A stretch of 64,000 nucleotides of DNA from Diospyros lotus (Eukaryota; Streptophyta; Magnoliopsida; Ericales; Ebenaceae). This document shows positions 21,931 to 32,763 of this stretch, piece after piece (the first letter of the stretch is position 1; each line of letters starts with the position of its first letter). The notes below the pieces were generated by a model. That model ran no database searches and was not told where the DNA came from. It was given only the letters and a program-made list of their open reading frames with translations. A program made the position numbers and the translations under genes. The stretch lies in the NCBI RefSeq assembly GCF_014633365.1, contig NC_068340.1, positions 21,121,879 through 21,185,878 of the forward strand, given 5' to 3'.

Positions 21931-24130
21931 TTACCAAAGTATAAAGTATTGAATACCGGCAACTAGAATGAGGCTTATGATGCCAACTGAAACTGGAGCC
22001 ACTAAACCCAATAGACTCCCAGTGATATTGCTGTTCTCCATGGGGCTGGACTTCAATGGACCATAAGATTTTGCAGATGGGTTCTTCGTGAACGAGGAAT
22101 ATGAATCAACTTCTTCTCTTGTTAGGGCTGGCTTCAAAGACTTCCTTGCTGTCTGGAAGTGTTTATTACACACAACATTGGCGGAAATGTCTTCTCTCAG
22201 AGCCACTATTCCAGCTTCCCTGCATAGGCCCTCCAGCTCCGCCCCTGTGAAGAGCTCGGTATCCTCTGCTATATTTTTTAGATCAACATCATCACCCACT
22301 TTCATGTTCCGAGTATGTACACGGAGTATCTCATAACGAGCTTCTAAATCTGGAGGTGGCACATACAGCACCTACGATTTAATATAAAAGAAATTAGCAG
22401 GACTCTTGGCAACAAGCTATATCTGTTGAGCACTGATACTCAAACCTTAGGGTTAAAATCAGAATATCCCAATCACAAACACACGATGAAACAAAAGGAA
22501 TGAAAGCTTTAACAGTCATTCATGCGAAACAGAGGTAAGCCGAACTGAAACGAAAAAGCGAAAAAGAGACTCACAAGATTTTACCGTGGTTCACCCAAAT
22601 AGGGCTACGTCCACGTTGAGCTCCAATATGGAGAGCTCACTGTACTAATGATTGAATCAAAAATACACTCACAGAAAACCCCTCAATCTCTCTGTACTTA
22701 CAGTGGTTCGAGAAACACAAAACTTGCCCAATAATCACTCAAACAGATTAAGAGGCATAAAACCCTATCGAACCATATAACTATAAAGCTATACAAACAT
22801 TTACAGAGAAAGAAAGAAAAGAACCGAAGCAAAACCAGATAACCCTAGGTCGGAGACGAAGGGTATCTCTCTCTTCTCGATCCCTATTCTCTTCTTTGAT
22901 TGATCTTTTTCTCTTTCGCCTTAAACATCTGTCCAGACCATATCCCGAGGAGAAGATAAATAGCGACGATGGAGGGCTGGGATCAAGAATCATAAAGCAT
23001 GGATGGATGGCTCGGATCAGATCGTGCAAGCACGATATACAATATTCCAACAGAATAAAAGCAGACGGACAAGTGAGAAGAGAAGAGGGGTTGATAATGC
23101 AAACGGGCGCCATCAGAGGGCAGCTGATGGTTGCCACGTGCTGCCCTCCAATTGGCTGCCATATGGCAGCTTAAGGTTGCAGCACGCGGCCCTCCACCTG
23201 CTTACCCCAACGACATCGTTTGGGGCTTCACTAATAACAATATCCATGTTTTGTTTCACTCAAGAAAGATAACTGAACAGTGTAATAAAGCACTGGCAAA
23301 CAATCAACCCTAAACAAAAGAAAAGGTGACTGTCAGCAATTGATCAACCTTTCCCCCTTCTAAATTTTAAGTGATGATGACAATAACATGTAACAAGCTG
23401 ACTGTCAGCAATTTAACACAAGTCAGACCAATTTCCAGTATCAATCAAATAGCAGGAATCTTTTGTTTTACGTTTATGCGTTATAGTCCTGCCCAAAACA
23501 TCTTAATCCCTTTGTCTACACACATGTTCTGCATCTGAAACTTCAAGTTGTACAACTGTCGTACTATTGTAATGAGCCTAATGACTTGTCCACCCTTTTT
23601 GTCCATATGTTTGTTTTCCCTCCATTCTCCTCACCGACTTCTTGATGATTACAGAATTACAAGGAGCATTACAGGCAGTTTAGTACAACAATTATAATAC
23701 AGCTAGAAAGTACCAACAGAAACTACAAAGCTTAGACCACCAAGAACCATACGCAACCATAAACTGTAAATCCAACATCCAGGCTGGCTTAGCTAGAAAG
23801 ACCAGGCACCATGAGCCAAAGTCAACAAATGAACAGAAAAATATCTTACTAGATCAAAGCGTCCAGGCCGCATAAGAGCAGCATCAATTGCATGAGGGCG
23901 ATTTGTGGCAGCCAAAACAAGAATTCCCTAGAAACAGAATTAGCAGGAAATAAATTAATTTTGTTAAATCTAATCTCTAGTATTCAGTTTTGATATTTGA
24001 AATGAATGGATATGAAAATAACTCTCAAAGTTTAATGCTTACGTCAGCCTGCTCTAATCCATCGATTTCAGTCAACAAAGTTGATATAAGCCTCTCTCCT
24101 ACTGCAATGTTGCTGCTTGATTTCCCTCCT
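21931..24130 (-). CDS. CDC48B: CDC48B-like AAA ATPase, 3' three exons
   Basis: Exons 24043-24130, 23850-23927 and 21931-22371 join in frame to about 201 C-terminal residues of a plant CDC48B-type AAA+ ATPase. Such proteins use ATP hydrolysis to remodel protein complexes. Seen in order: [18 protein letters not shown]; then [11 protein letters not shown] (sensor 1) and ALMRPGRFD with the arginine-finger residues; then [19 protein letters not shown]; then [16 protein letters not shown] of the lid subdomain. Junctions are GAC|GTAAG to AG|GGAATT and CTA|GTAAGA to TAG|GTG, all phase 0. The C-terminus ends in a hydrophobic stretch ([20 protein letters not shown]) that could be a tail anchor. Walker A and B exons are absent; no upstream exon is visible up to 64000. 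One intron (22372-23849) carries a solo LTR. No frame break in the visible exons. Confidence 0.92.
22424..23239 (-). mobile_element. Copia-type solo LTR in CDC48B-like intron
   Basis: An 816-bp block starts TGTTGAGCACTG and ends CTAATAACA, with a perfect 5-bp TSD atatc (22419-22423 and 23240-23244). On the minus strand it has TATA-like sequence followed by a region with gtgaaccacggtaaaatc, usual for the R-U5 part of plant copia LTRs. It ends with ...gtgctcaaca. No coding or primer site, hence a solo LTR. Open frames inside it are chance. Confidence 0.82.
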
Positions 24131-24206
24131 CTATCAGTGAAAGATGGGAATGAGAGTGAGAGAGAGAGAAGTAAAACCAAATATATGAAATGAAAGTCAT
24201 ACTTTA

Positions 24207-24741
24207 GGGGCCATTTGACAGAGCTTCTAGTTTTATGTTTTTAGTCTTGTTCTCATCTTTTTTTCCCGTTCAATCTTTGTTTTTAGTTAAAAAAATTGAC
24301 AACTTTACATACTGCTTGATAGCTTCCTCTTGTTTTCAATTTACTTTTAATTTTTTTTCTTCTTTCTTATTCTTTCTCTCAACCACCAGCGAAAGTTGCT
24401 GAAGAGAGAGGAACAAAAATGAGAGAGGGAGAGAGGAGAAGAACAAGCCTGCGAGTTTGCTAGAGAAGCGTGGCCTGTGAATTTGATGGATGTAGGTGGT
24501 GGCTGGTGAGTTTGCAAGTCATGAAAGGAGGGAGAGATCCTTTGGGAGGGCAGGGGAGGGAAACGAAAATGAAATAAGACCTATGGAAACACCAAAATCA
24601 TGTTTCTATTTTTTTTCAAAATTTTTCACAAGTTATCATTTAAAAAAAAACAAAAATGAATAACCCATTTTCTGCTTTCATTTCAAAAATTTTAAGAAAA
24701 AAACTGAATAACTGAAAATGGAAGCACAACCAAACAAGCCC
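24207..24741. mobile_element. PIF/Harbinger-like MITE
   Basis: About 535 bp bounded by imperfect inverted ends, ggggccatttgac on the left and ccaaacaagccc on the right, with tta on both sides (24204-24206 and 24742-24744). A 3-bp TTA duplication and GGGC-type ends fit Tourist/PIF-Harbinger elements. The match is short and imperfect; a hAT-like element with unclear ends is the alternative. It lies in the large CDC48B-like intron. Confidence 0.5.
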
Positions 24742-25970
24742 TTAAATGGGAAAGGCAAACCACTATGTAGAAAATACAGATGCAACAAAAATCTTGTAAT
24801 CATATGCCTCTATCAATTCATTTACTAATGTAATGTTGGATTAGTGATTGGGTGCTCCCATAGAGAAGACTTGCACTTGAATCCATGAAAGCACAAATAG
24901 TTTGGATGTAATCATGAAATATTGTTCGCTTATCCTAATCTAATGTTTGCTAGGACAGAAAAAAAGGCAAGGGAAGAGAATAATTTCAAATCCTTCCATT
25001 TCTCTTGTTTGGTTGTTTCAGGAGAAGAGAAACAAAAACAAGAAAATATCATCTCAAACACAATATTGGGAGGAAATGTTGAATTAAAAAGTAGGGGACA
25101 AAAGATTAAGCAAAAGTATAGTAACTTTTCTTCTCTTTGTTTTTTTTTAATGACAACTCGCAATAATATCAAGTACATGTCCACTACAAAAAAAAAAAAA
25201 AAAAAAAGAGAATTCAATGCACTATTCCCCCCCCCCCCCAACCCCCAACCTGAATGTAGCACATCTACCAGCAAGAACCCTATGGTCCCTCACAAGGACC
25301 TAACACCAGAATTAATCTTCCATTTTCTCTATTGTTATCTCATAATAACAAAAGATCATTCCTTACAACAATGGCAAGATAAATTCTTCCAATCCCTTGG
25401 AGCAGCACAACAAATCATGCTTTGGCACAATCAAAACAGCTCCAAAACCCAGCCCAATTAAGAAGGCATAAATTAGCATAGTCACAGGATATATTTGAAA
25501 TCTTAAATGATGCAAGCCATTTTAAGAATTAAGTGTTTGAAAATAACACATCAACGAACACAAGAAGAAACAAGTAATCTCAACACAGAGTAAGTCAATG
25601 AACTTAAAGAAGAGATGGCATGGATTTTTAGCACCTTAACTGCAGAAAATTGACATTTTAACATGAAACATTAATACTGAATTGCTGATCTTTTGACTTT
25701 TAATGGCCTACACCTCACTGTTCCAAGTTTAAAATTTTATTAGCTAATACCCAGATTATATGAGCTTGTTCAGATGGCTTGCCAGTAAAAAAATGATCAT
25801 TCAGTAAGAAATTAATTTGGAACCAAATGCAAATGCCAAGATGCTTAGTCCAAGGAGTTGTACAATATCTTAAAAGAAAGCTAAATAAAAAAAAAAAAAA
25901 AGAAATAAAGGTAACTTACAAAACTACATTACTTTTGGAATTCTTATACACTTTGAAAGATCAACAACCC
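24742..25970. other. CDC48B-like large intron, first unique part
   Basis: No exon or gene recognised. Contains poly-A (about 25190-25206) and poly-C (about 25227-25239) tracts. The 179-codon open frame near 24922-25461 runs through both homopolymers and resembles nothing I know. Confidence 0.6.
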
Positions 25971-26215
25971 TATTGGTTCCCGTAGGATCATCAAAGGAGA
26001 AAGGCTACGCTGGTCAAAATGTGTCTATTTTAGAAGTTTCCAAATCTGGAATAGGATACTTTTCTAATTCAGACTTAGGAAATTTTCCTAAGAATGTACA
26101 TATGTATCTTTCCTTTTTTAGGTGTTATGGGTTTATTATGTTGTATCCTTTCTCCTCGATAAGAGGACTCAGCCATTTACATATGAAAGATATCAAGAAT
26201 TATTCAGTTTCTACA

Positions 26216-27738
26216 TGGTATCAGAGCTGGCCATACCTTCCTATTGCCCCTAAACCCTAATGTGCCTTCATTGCACGTCCTTGCTCTTCCTCCCATCCTC
26301 TCTGATCAAGCCTTCATTGCTATCTTTCTATTCAACCGATTGTTAAGGTGAACACGTCAAAAATCTCAGAAGTCACCCCTTATATGACAACTGGAGAATC
26401 AACTCCAGTTGATCAGCCAACCAGAGTCGGAGAGCTGCCTAGAATGCATCATTCCTACCGCCTAGACGGTAGGAACTACTTACAATGGGCCCGGTTGATG
26501 AGAACCTTCCTTAAAGACTGAGGAAAGATTGGTCACTTAACCGCACCCCGTCCCAAGGCCTTTGATCCTGCTTTCACAGCATGGGACATTGAACTCCCTT
26601 ATTATGTCATGGCTATGGAGTGCTATATGCAACCCGAGGTGAGTAAAAAATTATATGTTTTTGGCTTCAGCAAAGGAGATTTGGGAAACAGTGAAACAAG
26701 CCTACTCTAAGGTCTAAAATGCCTCAGTAATTTTTTATATTAAAATAAAGATTAGTAGCACTAGACAGGGGATTTTGACTGTAACAAAATATTATAATAA
26801 AATGAATGGCTTGTGGCTAGAGCTAGATCATTACCAAGACATCAAAATGGTGTGCAGTGAGGATGCTGTCACCCTCAACCGAATACTTGAAAGAGATAGA
26901 ATTGTGGAGTTCCTAACAAGCCTTAATACATAATTTGATCAGGTGAGAATACAAATTCTTGGTAGAGAGAGACTGCCTTCTTTTAATGAGGTATTTGCTA
27001 TTGTGAGAAGTGAAAAGAATTGGGTAGCCATGCTTAGTGAACCCAGTTTAGAAGATTCAGCTATGGTTTCAAACAAGGGAGAAGGAGCAAGGCTCAGAAT
27101 AGAGAAATCAGAAGTGCAAACTAAAAACCCAAATCGTGAAGGGCTATGGTGCACTTACTATAAGAGGCCTAGGCACACTCGGGATACATGCTTTAAGCTT
27201 CATGGGAAGGAGGCCATTCGAAGAAAAATGGGCTTCAAAAATCTAACATCAAAGAACCAGGCCTATCTCTCCAACAAGGGGCAAGAGGAGGGAGGAGCTA
27301 CTGATAAGACAAAATCCATCTTTGGTTCTGATCTTAATCAGTTGAATGTCGAAGAAATCAACAAACTCAAATCCTTCCTAAAGACAATTCAAGATAGGAT
27401 CTGTTCTTTTGCTCATCAAGGCACTTGTCTACATTTTGCATCCTTTTCTACCTCAAAAACTGATAAGAATGACATTTGGATCTTAGATTCAGGAGTCACT
27501 GATCATATGACCCCTGATCTACATGTTTTTGACTTCTATAAACCTTTAAACAGATAACAATAGCCAATAAAACCTCAGTTCCCATCACAGGACAGGGCAA
27601 GGTCAACCTTAGCCCCAATCTTCCTGTTAAAAAAAGTACTTCTTGTACCAAATTTTTCTACCAATCTTGTGTTTGTTCACCAACTAAGGATTTGAATTGT
27701 CGTGCTATTTGCTCCCCTCATATGTGTGAATTCCAAGC
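26216..27738 (+). pseudogene. Copia E gag and protease portion
   Basis: Reads gag with RLDGRNYLQWARLMRTFLKD, which then hits a stop near 26520. Several more stops follow up to about 26930. From 26943 a 204-codon frame gives the degenerate zinc knuckle CTYYKRPRHTRDTCFKLHG and the protease-type motif WILDSGVTDHMT (DSG present). The frame closes at 27557. It is similar to the same region of copia F (61448-64000), so the two are related copies. Confidence 0.85.
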
Positions 27739-27743
27739 CATGG

Positions 27744-28171
27744 TGTCACAACCCCGTTGTGACTACCGCAACCCTCCTACTAATCCGATGGGATTGGTAG
27801 GGAGATTCAATCCTCCACTTGAGAATGGAGTCGACAATAAAGAAGAACAATAAGAAATAAGAGAAAAGAGACGAACAGAGAAAGGGAGAGATAGAGAGAG
27901 AGAGAGAATGGTTAGATGAGGGAACATAATCTTCTTGATTTTCATGCATGCCTTTCCCAAGCGCACGAGAGGCATATTTGTAAGGCCGTTGGAGGAGTAT
28001 ATTCTCCTGACAGGTGGGCCCTCACCCATAACCGCATAACAAACTCTAATTCTAACACATTCTACTAGTCCTCTAGCGCAATAATGGTTATAGCAGAAAT
28101 GATAAACATATAAATGAAGATCACAACTAGCAAAATCTAAAAAGAACTCCTAATAGCTCGCCTCCGTGACA
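27744..28171 (-). repeat. Gypsy A 3' LTR (left end)
   Basis: 428 bp, TGTCACAACC...CCGTGACA on the plus strand. The adjacent ttgctcccctcttgaac is the complement of a purine tract, which places the 3' end of the minus-strand element here. Confidence 0.88.
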
Positions 28172-29580
28172 TTGCTCCCCTCTTGAACGCTTCCTTGTCC
28201 TCAAGGAAGATTAAGTAGGCTAATAGAGAGGGGAAACTTCTTGAGCAAATCTGGGAGGTATTCCCAGGTGTTGCTTTCCGTAGTATTGCCTTGCCATTTA
28301 ACCAAAACTTGGATTAATAGAGCTCCCCCACGCTGGATCACTCCTCTCGTATGGCCTTAGGCTCCACAACTTGGTCAATTCCCTTGGGTAGAGTGGGTAG
28401 TGTAGGACTTACTGGTTGCCCCCCAATGGATTTCTTAAGTAATGAAACGTGGAACACAGCGTGTATGTGAGTTTCGGCCGACAATTGCAAACAGTAAGCC
28501 ACTCTTCCCACTTTGTCAATTATGGGAAAAGGTCCGAAGTACCTGGGGCTAAGCTTGGTAGCCTTCCCCTGTGTCAGTGACGTCAAATGTGGATGTCTTA
28601 GCCTTAGGTACACCTCTTCTCCAACCTCAAACTCCCTTTCCGTCCTCTTCTTGTCCGCATACTGCTTCATGCGGTGTTGAGCAGAGGCCAGTTCTTGTTT
28701 CATTTACTGAGTCACTTCCCTCTTCTTCTATAAATATTCTTCCACCAAGGCCACATCTGATTCTCCTCCAACTGTTGGTTGCACTAGTGGCTTGTATCCG
28801 AATAGAGCTTCAAAGGGGGTTACCTTAATAGATGAGTGTAGAGTGGTGTTATGCCACCACTGCGCCAAAGATAACCATCTATGCCATTCCTTGGGACGCA
28901 TTAGGCATATACACCTTAGATAGGTTTCAAGACATTGATTCACCCTCTCGGTCTGTCCATCTGTTTGAGGGTGGTATGCCGTGGATAATTTTAGGTCAGT
29001 GCCCAATGATTTCATTAACTCTTGCCACAACAAACTGGTAAAGATGTTGTCTCTATCCGAGATTATGTTCTGAGGAACCCCATGCAGCTTGACTACCTGA
29101 TCTAAGAATACCATGGCTACCTCTTGAGCAGTATAAGGATGGGACAACCCTATGAAGTGGGAAAATTTGGTGAATCGGTCCACCGCCACCAAAGCATTGT
29201 CCTTGCCCTCTGATCTAGGTAACCCATCTACAAAATCCATTGATACACTCGACCAGCCTTGTTCTGGAATGGGTAGGTGTTGCAGTAACCCAGGGTAGGG
29301 TACCAGCTCTATTTTGCACCTCTTGCATACATCACATTCCCGCAAAAACTCCTTGACCTTTGCCTTCATCCTCGACTAATAGAATATTCCTTTAACCCTC
29401 ACATATGTATTCTGCTCACCTGAATGGCCCCCTAAGGGCGACTCATGCAAGGCCTACATGATCTTTCTTTTGAGATCAGCCTTGTCCCCAGCCACTATCT
29501 ATCCTTGGAACCTCAGCATTCCCTCCTTCAAAGTATACCCCTCCATCTCTCCATTCCCCACAATCAGTTTTTCCAGTAAG

Positions 29581-30428
29581 CATTGTTGTTAAAATCCCGA
29601 TTTTATGCGTACGATTTTACGATTTTACGATTCGAAGACCCCCAAACGATTCAAATCCCATGTAAAATCCAATTTGGGATAAAATCCTATAAAATCTCGA
29701 TTTTACATGTACGATTTTACGATTTTACGCTTCAGAGATCCCCAAACGATTTTACGATTCAAATACCTCCATTGATTTAAGTTGTAATTTAGAGGATGCT
29801 TCCAACGTCTCAATGTCACATAGCATCTGACATTAGAACTTATGCAATGAATTGTTATATTTTGCCTCTAAATTGGAACTTGATTTAACATTGATTGCAT
29901 AAGTTCCAATGTCACATAGCATCTAACATTAATTGTATAAGTTCCAATTTACTTGATTTAAATTATAATTTTTACTTGATTTAACATTGATTGCATAAGT
30001 AAATCAAGACAAACAAGTAATTAATTAATGGACCACCCAACTTCAAATCGGGATATTACTTGATTTAATCAATGTTAAATCAAGAAAAAATTGCAATCTA
30101 AATCTAATGGAAGACATTGGAAGCATCCTCTAAGGAATTTTAAACTATATTTTACCTCTAAATTACCTATATTTTGCCTTTAAATTGCCTATACCAACCT
30201 GCTAATTTTTGAGCTATATTTTGGAAATATCATCTTTTGAATTATAATAAGGAATAATTAGGTTATTAAATGATATTAATTCATTTTCTACAAAATTATG
30301 TTATTATAAACATATATTTACAAAAATTAAAGGGTATTTTTAATTATCTCTAAAATCTTACGATTTTACGATACGATTTTATGAACCCTTTGTCGATCCC
30401 ACTTAAAATCCCGATTTTAACAACCTTG
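29581..30428. mobile_element. hAT-type MITE in gypsy A
   Basis: 848 bp with inverted ends cattgttgttaaaatcccga and the matching right end terminating in tcccgattttaacaaccttg. A perfect 8-bp TSD ccagtaag flanks it (29573-29580 and 30429-30436). An 8-bp TSD and this GTTGTTAAAA-type end fit hAT. Inside are repeats of acgattttacgatt near both ends, probably subterminal repeats, and AT-rich sequence with recurrent ttgcataagt. No transposase. Confidence 0.92.
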
Positions 30429-30627
30429 CCAGTAAGGCCGTAATTCTCTGGTCCCCAACATGATTGCTAATCACTTATTCATACCACCGTTGAGTCACCA
30501 CAGTGACTACTGCAAGGCTTCCCTCTTCATGGCACCTAAAAAGGGCGTCCGCGGCAATGTTTTCCTTTTTTTTTTCTGAATTGTATCGTGTAATCTAATC
30601 CCATGAGTTTGGCCATACCCTTACGTT

Positions 30628-30723
30628 GAAGTTGTGTTTAAAGCTTTTGCTACAATACTGAAGCTGTGTTTAAAGCTTTTGCTACAATACTGAAGCTGTG
30701 TTTAAAGCTTTTGCTACAATAAG
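30628..30723. repeat. 32-bp tandem triplication in gypsy A RNase H region
   Basis: Units gaagytgtgtttaaagcttt... at 30628-30659, 30660-30691 and 30692-30723. One unit corresponds to the normal coding segment after NHESLKFLL in gypsy B, so the array is a local amplification of coding sequence. 32 is not a multiple of three, so it shifts the frame. Confidence 0.85.
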
Positions 30724-32763
30724 AACTTCAAACTTTCGTGGTTCGTCTTGATAATAAATTGTCCCCCTTCTAAGTAATGCCTCCATCTATCCATAGCCAT
30801 TAGGACTGCCAAGAATTCCTTCTCATAAATACTTAGCTCGGAGTGCCTAGGGCCTAGCACTTGACTTAGGAAGGCAATAGGCCTTCCTTCCTGCACCAGC
30901 ACAGCCCCGATACCAGTGCCACTCGCGTCAGTCTCTAGGATAAAGGCTTGTTGAAATCTGACAATTTCAATTCAGGCACCCTACTCATGGCCTCCTTCAC
31001 ATCTTCAAATGTCTTCTCTGCCTTGGGCCCCCAACTAAATCCCCTCTTCTTCAGCAACTTGGTTAAGGGGCATCTGATCACTCCATAATTCTTAACAAAC
31101 CGTTGATAATAACCTGTTAGCCCAAGGAATCCCCTTAAGGCCCTCACTGTTGTTGGCCTCGGCCAAGATACCATTGCCTCAAATCTTTTTAGGGTCAGTG
31201 CTCACCTTTCCTTTAAAGATTATGTGTCCCAAATACTCCACTTGCCCTTGGCCAAACTCACATTTGGATTTCTTAATGAATAATTGGTGAGATCGGAGGA
31301 TGTCAAGGGTGGTTTGTAGGTGCAGTAGATGTTGGTCAAAGGTGAAACTATAAATGAGGATATCATCAAAGAATACTAAGATGAATTTCCATAGACGGGG
31401 TTCAAAGATACGATTCATGAGTGATTGAAATGTAGCTGGGGCATTGGTGAGCCCAAATGGCATTATCAAAAATTCGAAGTGTCTATGGTGGGTTTTGAAT
31501 GCAGTTTTAGGGGTATCCTCAGGTTTCATCCTAATTTGATGATAACCCGAGCGTAAGTCGAGTTTAGAAAAGAAGTGGGCATTGTGGAGTTCATCCAAAA
31601 GATCCTCCACCAAAGGTATGGGAAATTTACCCTTAATTGTTATGGAATTCAGGTGGCGATGGTCTACACAAAACCGCCATGTTCCATCCTTCTTTTTGAC
31701 CAACAAAACAAGGGAGGCAAATGGGCTTTGGCTAGGCTTGATAATAGATTGTTGGAGCATGTCCCTAACCATCCTCTCAATCTCATTCTTTTGAATAGGT
31801 GGGTATTGGTAGGCTCTAATGTTAATTGGTTCTGTATTTGGTTTGAGGTTAATTGAATGGTCAAACAACCAGTTAGGGGGTAGGGACTTTGGCTCAAAAA
31901 AGAGGTCCTCATATTTCACCAATAATTCATTAAGTAATGCCAAATGGGTTACCTGATCAGGAGGCTCTCCCAGGCTACTGACTGACAGATAAGTTTGCCC
32001 CTGCTCCCCTTGTCCCTTGAGTGTCTTCCTTGTCCACAATTGAAAAGAATTGTGCCCACTGAATCCACTTCCCTTTCATTACTCTCTTAAGCCCTTTCCT
32101 GTCAGCTTACACATCCCAACTTCTCTTCCTCCAGTAATTGTCATTCTTTTCCTCTCCTTGTCGAAGGACACTTCCATGCGATTAAAATCAAAACTAATAA
32201 GGCTTACACCCTTCACCCAATCCACCCCCAAAACTATGTCGTAGCCTCCCAACTATATCAACCTCAAGTCGGTTTCGAACTTCTCCCCTTGCATCTCCCA
32301 TGAGAACCCATTACAGGCTGAGGTGCTTAACACCTTCTGGCCATTGGCCACTGTTACACTCAAGGGAGGGTGTCCCTATCAACTGACATTTCAAGCTTCT
32401 AGCAGTGTTTTCTTCGAGAAAATTGTAGGTACTCCCACTATCAATCAAAATCATCAGGTAGTAGCCCATGGCCTATCATCCTACCTTAATAATTTTATTA
32501 TTGGCCACTCCCTTTGGGGCATGAATGGATATTTCTCCATTATCTCCCATGCTCACATCGCCCCCATCCTCTTCTTCCCCAACTTCTTGGTCAATACCTT
32601 TGTGAAGCTTACGAAGAAAACCCTAGCTTTTAATGTGTATATACCATTAATTAAACTCATAGACTATACACCTATATATATATACAAAATACAATGGGCC
32701 ATGAGCCACAGGCTCTAACATAAGATTAACCCTAAATATAACCTTATAACTCAACACTCCCCC

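Larger units (their letters stand above)
28172..32600 (-). pseudogene. Gypsy A pol: protease, RT, RNase H, integrase, chromodomain
   Basis: Minus-strand frames give, in order: a protease-side region (DSGSTYNFLEE near 32430); RT at 31179-32039 with [30 protein letters not shown] and the catalytic FFDDILIYS; RNase H at 30714-31174 with LSIYEKEFLAVLMAMDRW; integrase at 28728-29369 with MDFVDGLP, SDRDNIF and DGQTERVN giving the D, D, E triad; and a tail with VFHVSLLKKS then a chromodomain-like VLVKWQGN near 28300. Breaks: a MITE at 29581-30428 before the integrase zinc-binding region, a 32-bp tandem expansion at 30628-30723, and stops between the frames. Confidence 0.88.

Noticed and set aside
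22781..23272. Overlapping open frames on both strands
   Set aside because: They lie wholly within a solo LTR with a clear TSD and have no family resemblance.
24922..25461. 179-codon open frame
   Set aside because: It crosses poly-A and poly-C tracts, giving Lys and Pro runs, and has no recognisable domain; it lies in the CDC48B-like intron.
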